DNA of 64,000 nt from Treponema saccharophilum DSM 2985 (lineage in GTDB: Bacteria > Spirochaetota > Spirochaetia > Treponematales > Treponemataceae). The position numbers and the translations under genes were made by a program. A model generated the notes under the pieces. The model saw only the letters and a program-made list of their open reading frames with translations, was not told the origin of the DNA and did not search any database. The DNA is taken from NCBI RefSeq assembly GCF_000255555.1, contig NZ_AGRW01000054.1:186001-250000 (forward strand). The letters run 5' to 3'. Below, piece by piece: positions 7,965 to 16,047 of the stretch. Positions within the stretch are counted from its first letter, which is position 1, and each line of letters starts with the position of its first letter.

Positions 7965-9326
7965 CTATATTCCCGCTTTGGCGAGAATCGCCTCAAGCCT
8001 TTCCTTTCCGATAAGCTCTATCGGCCTGTTCTCCGCGAAGCCCGTCGCTGAGCTGGTGAAGCCGGAGCTCGTGCATACGAACGCCTTCGCGCAGTTGTGC
8101 GATTTTGCCGTGTCGAGCACCGTCCTTATCTCGGTGTCCTCTATCGGCTCCGTGTCGCGGTGGAAGTCGATGAGGTAGAGCTGCTTGCGCACGTTCATCC
8201 AGTCGTCCTTCTTCTGCTCCGTCGCCATGAGCCGGATTCCCCATTTCATCGTGTCGATTTTCTGCGCCAGCATCCCCATTCCCTCGAGGGCTGCCTTCTT
8301 GCACAGCTCGGGGAACGCGGCGCTGGAGCAGGTGAGGTATTCCTTCAGGCTGTCGTTCGTCTGCACGTCCTTGTATTCCGAGAGCTTCGCGCCGACGTCC
8401 CTGAACGAATGGTTGTGCTTGTAGATAATCTGCCACTGCTCGATTGCCTTGTCGATGTTGCGCCCCTTCTCGTAGCACGCCGCGAGGAAGTATCTCGCGT
8501 AGAGCGTCTCCTGCGAGGAGTCGTTCTTCGAGGCGCGCACCGCCTTGTCGAATTCGTTTATGGCGTTGTCCATCGAATTCGCCATCATGTAGCAGGAGCC
8601 GCGCTCGAGGAGCGATTTCTGCTTGTATTCCGGGTCGCGGAGCGCCTTCTCGAACGCCTTGACGGCGCCGGAGTAGTCCTTCTGCTCCTTGAGGATTTTT
8701 CCGAGATAGTAGTACGACGAGAACGTCTCCGGGCTGAGCGCGATGGCAAGGTCGATTTCCTTCCGCGCCTCCGCGACGTTCTTCATCCTGAACAGCGCGA
8801 GCGCGTATGCCGCGTGCGCCTTGACGTGCTTCCTGTTGCGCTGTATCGCCTTCTGGTAGAACCCTATCGACTGCTCCGACTTTCCCTTCTGCTCGTAGAG
8901 CTTCCCGCAGGTGTAATAGTTCTCCGCGTTCATCGGGTCGAGTTTCGTCAGGAGAAGGCATTCCCTCAGCGCGTCGTCCGTCTGGTTGAACTTTATGAAG
9001 AGCTGCGAAATCTGCTTCCTGAAATCGACTTCCGGAATGTGCCCGTCGAAAATCGCGTTCTGGTTCACGAGCTTGAATTCCATAAGCGCGAGCTCGTTCT
9101 TCTTGTCCGCGAGATATGCCTTGCCGAGATAATAATGCGCCATGTAATCGCGCGGGTTCTTCGCAATCAAGGATTTTGCGGCTCTCTCCGCCGCGACGAA
9201 TCTCTGCTGTTTTATGAGTTTCGCAATTGAATCAAGTTTTTTCGGCTGGAATATCGATTTCAATACGAACACCGTGAGAAAGCAAATGCTCACGGCGAGA
9301 ATAAGGATTATTGCCAACTGAATCAT
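7965..9326 (-). CDS. Membrane-anchored TPR protein with a degenerate Mrr-like C-terminal domain
   Basis: One N-terminal transmembrane helix (about 4-23) is followed by many TPR repeats (about 35-330), suggesting a scaffold facing the cytoplasm. The C-terminal ~80 residues match the end of Mrr-type restriction-endonuclease folds (AKAFVCTSSGFTSSA, then IELIGKERLEAIL). The strand that normally carries the catalytic QxK reads LYLIDF, so the nuclease site is absent and the domain is probably a binding module. It is the first long gene of an operon with the metallophosphoesterase and ParB-like genes. GGAGGGGG precedes the ATG by about 10 nt. Confidence 0.85.
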   Translation of the reverse strand: MIQLAIILILAVSICFLTVFVLKSIFQPKKLDSIAKLIKQQRFVAAERAAKSLIAKNPRDYMAHYYLGKAYLADKKNELALMEFKLVNQNAIFDGHIPEVDFRKQISQLFIKFNQTDDALRECLLLTKLDPMNAENYYTCGKLYEQKGKSEQSIGFYQKAIQRNRKHVKAHAAYALALFRMKNVAEARKEIDLAIALSPETFSSYYYLGKILKEQKDYSGAVKAFEKALRDPEYKQKSLLERGSCYMMANSMDNAINEFDKAVRASKNDSSQETLYARYFLAACYEKGRNIDKAIEQWQIIYKHNHSFRDVGAKLSEYKDVQTNDSLKEYLTCSSAAFPELCKKAALEGMGMLAQKIDTMKWGIRLMATEQKKDDWMNVRKQLYLIDFHRDTEPIEDTEIRTVLDTAKSHNCAKAFVCTSSGFTSSATGFAENRPIELIGKERLEAILAKAGI

Positions 9327-9445
9327 CGAGCTGATTCCCCCTCCGCACCTATTTTTGTATTCTTTTTATTTCCTGTCGCACCGCCCGCTGTGATGGGGTC
9401 CGGCCCGCGTTTTATCCGGACGCCGCAGAATTTGCAACATCCCAT
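9323..9445 (-). CDS. Possible 40-residue cysteine-containing leader ORF
   Basis: A short ORF (start MGCCKFCGVRIKRG) ends in a 4-nt ATGA overlap with the TPR gene, the usual sign of translational coupling. No Shine-Dalgarno sequence precedes it. A promoter predicted at 9452-9480 would start transcription at its first base, so it would have to be leaderless. It could equally be untranslated leader. Confidence 0.3.
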   Translation of the reverse strand: MGCCKFCGVRIKRGPDPITAGGATGNKKNTKIGAEGESAR

Positions 9446-9451
9446 TGTTTT

Positions 9452-9480
9452 AGAGTAGACTTTTTGATTGTCTATGTCAA
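9452..9480 (-). promoter_or_regulatory. Predicted promoter of the TPR-phosphoesterase-ParB-like operon
   Basis: Minus-strand TTGACA (perfect -35, 9475-9480) lies 17 bp from TACTCT (9452-9457, a weak -10). The predicted start is about 9445, roughly 120 nt before the TPR gene. Confidence 0.5.
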
Positions 9481-9541
9481 ATAATCGGCACAAATTGCCG
9501 AACATAAAAGGAAATTGAGAAACCGGTGGGAATATTTATAG

Positions 9542-11002
9542 ATGAAACTGAAGAGAACTATCGTTTTTGCGTCGCTGCTGTTCGGCATGCTCCTGCCTCT
9601 GCCGTCCCAGTCAAAGTCGAAGGCGGAGCGGGAAAGGGAGAAGGAGCGGCTTGAGAGAAAAGCTGCCGCCGACAAGCAGGACGCGTTCGAGGAGGCGGTC
9701 GAGACATTCCAGCTGAACATGCCAGAGGACGCGATTCCCCTCCTTGAGAAATTCCTCGGCGAGGGGAACGCGAACGCGTATGATCCGCTTGTCTACGTGT
9801 GCCTGTCCGTCGCGTATTTCCAGATTGGCGACTACCTCAAGTCCGCCTCGATTTGCGAGGCGGGAATCGCCGAGGCGGACAGGAACGACAAGGCGCTTGA
9901 GATGGGAATCATAAAGGAGGGCGACTTCAAGCCGGTCGAGCGCAAGGTGCTCTACTTCAACGAGGGAAATGCCGAATATGCGATGGGGAACTACGTCAAG
10001 GCGACGGCGCTCTACAAACGCTCGCTGTCTGTCGAGCCGTCGTACGCGCCCGCCGTCCTCAACCTCGCGAACGCGTTCCTCCGCCGGGATATCATAGGCG
10101 ACGCCCGCGACAACTATGTCCGCTACCTCGAGCTCAAGCCCGAGACGGAGCAGCGCCCCGAGATAGAAAAGATGATTGCGCTCCTCGACGAGGAAATAGC
10201 CTACCGCATGAACCAGGGGCCGCAGCTTGTGGAGGGCGAAATCCGCGCCGACGTCGACGAGTCCGCGCCGCCTGAAATAATCGACGACGGCGACATAATC
10301 ACCTCGTCGTCGCTCCGCCACGGCGAGTCCGTCAGGGAGGCGCTCCCGTCCGACGATTCCGTCGCGCCCGAGCTTCCCCGCGACGAGAAGCGCGCCGAGG
10401 AACGCGGCGAGAGAATCGACTCCTCAAGCGAAAATGCGCCGTCGCTTCCTGTTGAGCGGACGCCGAAGCCTTCCGGCGAGAGAATCGACTCCACGACCGA
10501 AAATGCGCCGTCGCTCCCCGCGGAGAGGAAAACGAAGCCTACCGGAGAGAAAATCGACTCCTCGACGGAAAGTGTGCCGTCGCTCCCCGCCGAGAGAGAG
10601 ACGAAGCCTACCGGCGAGAGAATCGACTCCTCGACGGAAAGTGCGCCGTCGCTCCCCGCCGAGAGAGAGACGAAGCCTACCGGCGAGAGAATCGACTCCA
10701 CGACCGAAAATGCGCCGTCGCTTCCAGCCGAGACGCAGAAAAAGGATTCCGGGGAAAAGGTCCGCGCCGAGGCTCCCGCCGTTCCCGATGACGAGAATAA
10801 GAAAAAGGATGACGGGGAGAAAATATCCGCGCCGGCTCTTCCCGATGACGGAACGGAAAAGAAGAAGCAGGAGAAAATGGAGCGCATCCGCGCCCAGGAG
10901 CCTCCCGCCGTCGAGGAGGAGAAATCCGCGCCCGAGGGCGGGGAAGGGGACGCACCGCTTCCCGACGACTCTGAAATCGAGACGGTTGATGACGCAAAAT
11001 AG
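9542..11002 (+). CDS. Exported TPR protein with a tandem-repeat tail
   Basis: The 486 residues begin with a signal peptide (MKLKRTIVFASLLFGMLLPL). A TPR region follows (about 40-220), including AEYAMGNYVKATALYKRSL. The C-terminal half is hydrophilic and low in complexity: five tandem 23-residue units of the type ERIDSSTESAPSLPAERETK (residues 290-404), then lysine- and glutamate-rich sequence. Position in the periplasm or on the envelope, with the tail as a spacer or contact region, is an inference. GGTGGG precedes the ATG at long spacing. No enzymatic domain is visible. Confidence 0.8.
   Translation: MKLKRTIVFASLLFGMLLPLPSQSKSKAEREREKERLERKAAADKQDAFEEAVETFQLNMPEDAIPLLEKFLGEGNANAYDPLVYVCLSVAYFQIGDYLKSASICEAGIAEADRNDKALEMGIIKEGDFKPVERKVLYFNEGNAEYAMGNYVKATALYKRSLSVEPSYAPAVLNLANAFLRRDIIGDARDNYVRYLELKPETEQRPEIEKMIALLDEEIAYRMNQGPQLVEGEIRADVDESAPPEIIDDGDIITSSSLRHGESVREALPSDDSVAPELPRDEKRAEERGERIDSSSENAPSLPVERTPKPSGERIDSTTENAPSLPAERKTKPTGEKIDSSTESVPSLPAERETKPTGERIDSSTESAPSLPAERETKPTGERIDSTTENAPSLPAETQKKDSGEKVRAEAPAVPDDENKKKDDGEKISAPALPDDGTEKKKQEKMERIRAQEPPAVEEEKSAPEGGEGDAPLPDDSEIETVDDAK
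10409..10753 (+). repeat. Five in-frame 69-bp tandem repeats
   Basis: Units start at 10409, 10478, 10547, 10616 and 10685. Each opens with GAGAGAATCGACTCC or a near copy and encodes 23 residues. The third and fourth units are almost identical, which points to recent duplication or ongoing homogenisation. Confidence 0.9.
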
Positions 11003-11016
11003 CGCTTCCGCTATTT
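10997..11016. terminator. Symmetric hairpin at convergent gene ends
   Basis: An 8-bp perfect stem (AAATAGCG / CGCTATTT) with a CTTC loop contains the stop codons of both convergent genes in its arms. T-runs are only three long, so it may be a weak bidirectional terminator or a 3'-end stabiliser. Confidence 0.45.
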
Positions 11017-12886
11017 AAACGGTTTGGTCCGGTGCAGTTTCCGTGCGCCGGACGTTGGCGAACATCTGCTCCTTCGTCAGCCTGAAATAGACGGGGCGTC
11101 CGTGGGGGCAGTGCGGGTCTGGAAGCTCGAACGCCTTCCTCGCGAATTCCGCCGCGGTCGCGTCGTCCAGCCTCGTCCCCTGCATCACGGCTTTCCTGCA
11201 TGATGCCGACGCGAAAACCTTGTAAAGAATCCGCTCCGGCTCCTCGAACCCGTCGAGCAGCGCGTCCCTCAGCGTCTTCTCGTCGCCCTTCCACGATGAC
11301 GGTACCGTGCTGAATTCGAAAACGCCCTCGACCGTCGCCTTTCCGATGAACCCCGCCTCTGCGAGTTTCGGGAGGACGCTCGCGACGTACCGCTCCTGCT
11401 CCTCGTTCTCTGTCTCCACGATGTACGGAATCAGCAGCGTCTGCGCAATCCGCTCCGCGCCCATCATCTCGTCGAAGAGAATCCTCTCGTGCACGGCGTG
11501 CTGGTCGATGAAATACAGCGCGTTTCCGCGCTCCGCTATGATGAACGTCTCCATCGCGCGCCCGATGTACCTGACATTCCTTTCGCCGCCGGCCTCGTTT
11601 TCCCCGAAAAGGGAAGGCTCGCCGAGGCTTCTTTTCGCCGTGTCGAACGAGAAGAACCGCGTCCTCATGTCTGCCCCGCCGCGTCCGGGCATGGCGCTTT
11701 TCGGGAGCGCGTTTTCCGAAAGGTTCCGTTCCGGGGCTGCGGTTTCGTTTTGATGGGGGAATGCGTCCGGGAAAGCGGGCTTTTGGAATGTGCGCTCCTC
11801 CGGTTCGGCCACGGAACTGTCGCCGAAAACGGACGCTCCTTCTGCCTCGCTCTTGAAATCAGTTCCCTCCATCTGCGATTTCAGGCCGCTCATGAGGAAC
11901 GACCGGAGCGACGAGCTTATCCCGTGGTGGAGGCTCGTCATGTCTCGGAACCGGACCTCCTTTTTTGCCGGGTGGATGTTGAAGTCGACGAGGGACGGCT
12001 CTACTTCCGCGAACAGCGCCGCGACGGGGTGCGTCCCGTTCGGGAAAAATCCCTGACAGCCGTATTCGATTGCCTGCATCAGAGAGTATTCCTGCACGCG
12101 CCTCCCGTTCACGTAGACGAAAATCGCGCGCCTGTCATTCCTTCTCACGGAAGGCTCGCCGATGACGAGGGTGAATTTCCAGTCGTGGATGCCGTCGCTT
12201 TCCTTGCCCGCCGCGCGGAGCTCCTTTATCGCGCTTGCGCTTTCCCTCATCCCGAGCGCGTTCCTGAGCCGCTCCGGGGCGGTTTCCCCCGCCTTAAGGT
12301 CGAGCCTCACGTCGCCGTCGACGACGAGCCTGAACGATATGTCGCTCCGCGCCAGCGATTTCTCTACGAACATCTCCCTGCACATCATCGTCTCGCTTGC
12401 CGGCCGTTTGAGGAACGTCCTCCGGGCGGGGAAATCCTCGAAAAGATGCTCGCTCGTGACGACCGTCCCGCGCCCGCCGTTCACCTCCGCGGCTTTCTCG
12501 ATTCTGCGCCCGCGGATTCCGTCCATCGCCATCCTGAAGCCGCCGCTCGATATCGAAAGGGAGCTGACCGCCGCTATCGACGCGAGCGCCTCCCCGCGGA
12601 ACCCGAGCGTCGTCAGGTGCATCAAATCCTCGGCGTCCGTTATCTTGCTCGTCGCATGGGGCTGGGCGCAGTTTTTCAGGTCGTCCTCGCTCATCCCGGA
12701 ACCGTCGTCGCTCACGCGCACCATGTCGATTCCGCCGTTTTTGATTTCGACCGTTATCCGTCCCGCGCCCGAGTCTACGGCGTTGTCCATAAGCTCCCGC
12801 ACCATGGCGGCAGGGCGGTCGATTACCTCGCCTGCCGCTATCCGCCTCGCGACGTCCTCCCTGAGGACCCTGACGGGACGCCTCAT
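11015..12886 (-). CDS. mutL: DNA mismatch repair protein MutL (endonuclease type)
   Basis: MutL couples mismatch recognition by MutS to strand incision. The 623 residues carry the GHKL ATPase motifs ELMDNAVDSG (31-40), DDGSG (60-64), ATSKI (78-82) and GFRGEAL (95-101). The C-terminal endonuclease region has DQHAVHER (461-468), ASCRKAV (about 561-567) and CPHGRP (593-598). The second acidic residue of the DQHA(X)2E(X)4E motif is Asp472 here, followed by Glu473. The gene overlaps xseB by 4 nt (ATGA), so the two are translationally coupled. Confidence 0.96.
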   Translation of the reverse strand: MRRPVRVLREDVARRIAAGEVIDRPAAMVRELMDNAVDSGAGRITVEIKNGGIDMVRVSDDGSGMSEDDLKNCAQPHATSKITDAEDLMHLTTLGFRGEALASIAAVSSLSISSGGFRMAMDGIRGRRIEKAAEVNGGRGTVVTSEHLFEDFPARRTFLKRPASETMMCREMFVEKSLARSDISFRLVVDGDVRLDLKAGETAPERLRNALGMRESASAIKELRAAGKESDGIHDWKFTLVIGEPSVRRNDRRAIFVYVNGRRVQEYSLMQAIEYGCQGFFPNGTHPVAALFAEVEPSLVDFNIHPAKKEVRFRDMTSLHHGISSSLRSFLMSGLKSQMEGTDFKSEAEGASVFGDSSVAEPEERTFQKPAFPDAFPHQNETAAPERNLSENALPKSAMPGRGGADMRTRFFSFDTAKRSLGEPSLFGENEAGGERNVRYIGRAMETFIIAERGNALYFIDQHAVHERILFDEMMGAERIAQTLLIPYIVETENEEQERYVASVLPKLAEAGFIGKATVEGVFEFSTVPSSWKGDEKTLRDALLDGFEEPERILYKVFASASCRKAVMQGTRLDDATAAEFARKAFELPDPHCPHGRPVYFRLTKEQMFANVRRTETAPDQTV

Positions 12887-13176
12887 TTCCTGAGGCCTTC
12901 CGCGGGAGAGTCAAGTTCCGGGGCGAAAAGGTCGAGCTCGAGCGCGGACTCGTCCTCCTTCTTTTTCTGCGGCGGCTCCTGCACCTTCTCGTCGAGCGGG
13001 CTGTTCGTCAGAATCTGAATCTTCCCCTCGATTGCCGCGAGCTCCTTTTCGAGAACCTTCGTGAGCTTGATTCCCTCCTCGTACGTCTTGAGCGCATCCT
13101 CGATTCCAATGTCGCTCCTCCTGATTTCGTCCGACAGCTCCTCGAGCCGCGCGAGCTTTTCCTCGAATGTCTTCAT
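12883..13176 (-). CDS. xseB: Exodeoxyribonuclease VII small subunit
   Basis: XseB binds the catalytic XseA subunit to form the single-strand exonuclease ExoVII. Residues 1-60 match the family (FEEKLARLEELSDEIRR, then LEDALKTYEEGIKL-like sequence). The 97-residue length exceeds the usual ~70-80 because of a charged tail rich in lysine and glutamate. It sits 63 nt downstream of xseA and overlaps mutL, giving an xseA-xseB-mutL repair operon. Confidence 0.93.
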   Translation of the reverse strand: MKTFEEKLARLEELSDEIRRSDIGIEDALKTYEEGIKLTKVLEKELAAIEGKIQILTNSPLDEKVQEPPQKKKEDESALELDLFAPELDSPAEGLRK

Positions 13177-13239
13177 TTTCGAATTCCTCCTCGTTTCCTT
13201 CTTTATATATCTGCCTTTCGTTTTTTTCCGAAACGCCTT

Positions 13240-14436
13240 TCATTTCGACACGGCGCTGATTGTTCCGTCCGCGAGCGTTATCGAAAGCTCGCATCCCGGC
13301 GCCGCGTCCGACGCTTTCCGTATGACGTTCCCGCTTCCGTCCCTCACGACGGCGTACCCCCTCCTCATTATGCTTTCCGGGCTTGCGTCCTCGAGCGTCC
13401 GTCTGCATGAGAGGATTCTCGCGGACGCGTCCTTCGCGGCATCGCGTATTTTCGCCGCCGCCTGCTCCGATGCCGCATCGAGCCTCGCCTTGAGCGGGGA
13501 GAGGATTGAGCGGAGCCGTATCTCCATGCTCTCCGCGTCGAACGCCCTGAGCTCCATCCTCGCTTCCCGTATCAGCGACGACATCTTCTCCTCAAGAATC
13601 GATTTCGCGCCGCTGATTTCGTCCTCGATTTCCGCCTTCTGCGTGAAGACAAGCTCCGCGGCCGCCGACGGGGTGGGGGCGCGGACGTCGGCGGCGTAAT
13701 CGGCGAGCGACCAGTCAATCTCGTGCCCGACCGCGCTGACGACCGGAATCTTCGACCCCGCGATTGCCCTGACGACCTTCTCGTCGCTGAACGGAAGCAA
13801 ATCCTCAAGAGAGCCGCCGCCGCGCCCGACTATGAGGACGTCGCACATGCCGAACGCGTTCGCCGTCATAATCTGTCTCGCGACCGCTTCCGCCGCCGCC
13901 TCTCCCTGAACCTGCGCCGGAAGAATCGTTATGCCGATTCCGCTGTTGCGCCTCCGCGCTATGTTGAGGATGTCCCGTACTGCGGCGCCTGTCGGGCTCG
14001 TGACGATTCCGACCGTTTCCGGAAGACGGGGAATCGGCTTTTTCCGCGCGCTGTCGAAAAGCCCCTCGGCTGCGAGCGCGCGCTTTCGCTCCTCTATCAT
14101 GCGGAGAATGTCGCCCTCTCCGGCGATTTCCATCCTCGTGATGTTTATCTGGTATTTTCCCTGCGCGGCGTATACCGTCAGGTTCCCGAACGCGCGCACC
14201 TTCGTTCCGTCTCTCGGCTGGAATGAGAGCGACGCCGCGCGCCCCTTGAACATGACCGCGGAAAGCTGCGCGCCCTCGTCCTTCAGCGTGAAGTAGAGAT
14301 GCCCGCCTGCGTTCGGCCTGAAATTCGAGATTTCCCCCTCGATTGCGACGGCGGGGAAATTCAGGTCTATCAGCGATTTCACTTTCGCCGTTATCTCGGA
14401 GACAGTGAACACTGCCGTATTGTTGTTTTCGTCCAT
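13240..14436 (-). CDS. xseA: Exodeoxyribonuclease VII large subunit
   Basis: This is the catalytic subunit of ExoVII, 398 residues from the ATG at 14436. An N-terminal OB fold (FTVSEITAKVKSLI, EGEISNFRPNAGGHLYF) is followed by the nuclease core (VGIVTSPTGAAVRDIL, VGRGGGSLEDLLPFS, SAVGHEIDWSLADYAAD, RAPTPSAAAEL) and a C-terminal coiled region. An in-frame GTG at 14451 is possible. The ATG is preferred because a promoter with GCGACA and TATCGT puts the transcript start exactly on it, and neither start has a ribosome-binding site. Confidence 0.95.
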   Translation of the reverse strand: MDENNNTAVFTVSEITAKVKSLIDLNFPAVAIEGEISNFRPNAGGHLYFTLKDEGAQLSAVMFKGRAASLSFQPRDGTKVRAFGNLTVYAAQGKYQINITRMEIAGEGDILRMIEERKRALAAEGLFDSARKKPIPRLPETVGIVTSPTGAAVRDILNIARRRNSGIGITILPAQVQGEAAAEAVARQIMTANAFGMCDVLIVGRGGGSLEDLLPFSDEKVVRAIAGSKIPVVSAVGHEIDWSLADYAADVRAPTPSAAAELVFTQKAEIEDEISGAKSILEEKMSSLIREARMELRAFDAESMEIRLRSILSPLKARLDAASEQAAAKIRDAAKDASARILSCRRTLEDASPESIMRRGYAVVRDGSGNVIRKASDAAPGCELSITLADGTISAVSK

Positions 14437-14442
14437 GCGACT

Positions 14443-14471
14443 ACGATACACGAAACTCGGTTAATTGTCGC
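14443..14471 (-). promoter_or_regulatory. Predicted xseA promoter (leaderless)
   Basis: Minus-strand GCGACA (14466-14471) and TATCGT (14443-14448) are 17 bp apart. The start point expected 7 nt downstream is base 14436, the A of the xseA ATG. Confidence 0.5.
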
Positions 14472-14496
14472 CTTTTGTTTACCGATAACATAACGT

Positions 14497-16047
14497 ATGG
14501 AAAACATTGTCGTTCTTTTCGCGGGCTTCGAGCTTGGACGTTCCGTCAGGAATCGCTATTTAGGCTCGTCCGCAATACGCCTGTGCGTCGAGTGGGGCGC
14601 GAGGCATTCCAGCAGCAGGACATTCATCCTCTCTACGAAGGGGAATACCGATACGATTTTTTCATTAATATCATCCTCGGAGGCGCTCAGCTCCGTGGAA
14701 TTCGTGGAGCGCGATTTTTGGGACGCGCGGACTGTCGCCTCGTGCGTGTCGGAATGCTGCGAGAAGGCGGGCGCGAAATGCGCGCTGTTCGCTTTCATAG
14801 ACCAGCCTTTCATGAGCGACTCCCTTGCCGGGAAGATGCTCGGCGTCCACGCGGATAACCTTGCCGAATACACGTTCGCGGACGGATTCCCCGGCGGCAT
14901 CGCAGGCGAGGTCATCGATTCCGGGGCGGCCTCGCTCATCGCGTCGCTTGCCGAGGGGAAGGAAATCCCCGCGTCGCGCACCATGTTCATGGACATAATG
15001 AAGGGCGACATAAATTCGTTCGAAATCGAGACGGTCCTTTCGGAGGTCGATTTCCGGAGGTACCGGCTGCTTTTCGAGTCCTCGTCTGCGGGCGGGGAGG
15101 CTTCGTGCGCCGCGCTTTGCCCCGTCCTTCCCGGCTCGTTCAGGGAAGGACGCGCGGAGGACATAGGCCTTGCCGCGCTCTCGTGCGCCGATTCCGTCAG
15201 GACGCTCCCGTTCTTCTTCGACGTGCAGATAACGTCGCGCTCGAACCACGTGACGCTCTGCTCTCCGCCGCCGGCGCTCGGTGTGGGCGGATTTCCCGAC
15301 ATGGACATCGGAAAATTCCGCGCGCTCGTCCGCGCCGCCAGCGAGATGAACCCGGACGCCGTGTTCTCCCTCTCGTGCTTCGGAGAGCCGCTGCTCCATC
15401 CGTCGTTCATCGATTTCGCGCGCGCCGTCCTTTCCGAGAACCTCCGGCTCCTCGTGGAGACGGACGGCATCCTAGTCGGCGGGCTTGCTGAAAAAATACG
15501 CGGGCTTTCGGAATTCCGCGACAGAATGGACTGGATTGTCGACATCGACGCCGCGGGCGCGAAGACGTACGCCGCGGTCCGGAACGCCCCGGAAGGCGAT
15601 TTCGAGAAGGCGGTCGGCGCCGTCTCAGTTCTTTCGGGAATGTTCCCGTCGCGCGTCTACCCGCAGTTCACGAGGATGGACGCGAACGAGCACGAGCTTG
15701 AAAGCTTCTTCCGCTTCTGGAAGGATTCCTCGTCGCCGTCTGGCGGAAAAGTGATAATAAAGAAGTTCGATTCCCTCTGCGCGTCGCTTCCCGACAGGAA
15801 GCCCGCCGACCTTTCCCCGCTCGTCAGGAACGCCTGCTGGCATCTTGCCCGCGATTTTGTCGTCCTAGCGGACGGAAGCGTCGTCCCGTGCCGCGGGTGC
15901 GGGGCTTCCGCCTGTGTGGGGAACGTGTTCTCGGAGGATGTCGGCGAGATATGGGCGCGCGGGAAGGAGCTTTTCGCGGAGCATCTCTCGGGAAAATTCC
16001 GGGGCAGGTGCGGGGGGTGCGATGAATACTATACCTTCAATTTTTAA
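14497..16047 (+). CDS. spiro-SPASM protein (radical-SAM-like core without its cysteines, plus SPASM domain)
   Basis: The 516 residues show three parts. Residues 1-200 resemble nucleotidyl/glycosyltransferase folds (FAFIDQPFMSDSL, FPGGIAGEVI). From 240 there is a radical-SAM-like barrel, and at the end a SPASM domain with C447, C465, C468, C473, C505 and C508. The barrel start ITSRSNHVTLCS aligns with the CxxxCxxC site, but those positions are S249, T253 and S256, so the SAM cluster cannot form; FGEPLLHP is kept. This matches the spirochaete-only spiro-SPASM family, whose role is unknown. No Shine-Dalgarno precedes the ATG. The next gene overlaps its 3' end by 26 nt. Confidence 0.85.
   Translation: MENIVVLFAGFELGRSVRNRYLGSSAIRLCVEWGARHSSSRTFILSTKGNTDTIFSLISSSEALSSVEFVERDFWDARTVASCVSECCEKAGAKCALFAFIDQPFMSDSLAGKMLGVHADNLAEYTFADGFPGGIAGEVIDSGAASLIASLAEGKEIPASRTMFMDIMKGDINSFEIETVLSEVDFRRYRLLFESSSAGGEASCAALCPVLPGSFREGRAEDIGLAALSCADSVRTLPFFFDVQITSRSNHVTLCSPPPALGVGGFPDMDIGKFRALVRAASEMNPDAVFSLSCFGEPLLHPSFIDFARAVLSENLRLLVETDGILVGGLAEKIRGLSEFRDRMDWIVDIDAAGAKTYAAVRNAPEGDFEKAVGAVSVLSGMFPSRVYPQFTRMDANEHELESFFRFWKDSSSPSGGKVIIKKFDSLCASLPDRKPADLSPLVRNACWHLARDFVVLADGSVVPCRGCGASACVGNVFSEDVGEIWARGKELFAEHLSGKFRGRCGGCDEYYTFNF

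Noticed and set aside
10409-10753. CRISPR-like array
   Set aside because: The 69-bp units are contiguous coding repeats in frame, with no unique spacers.
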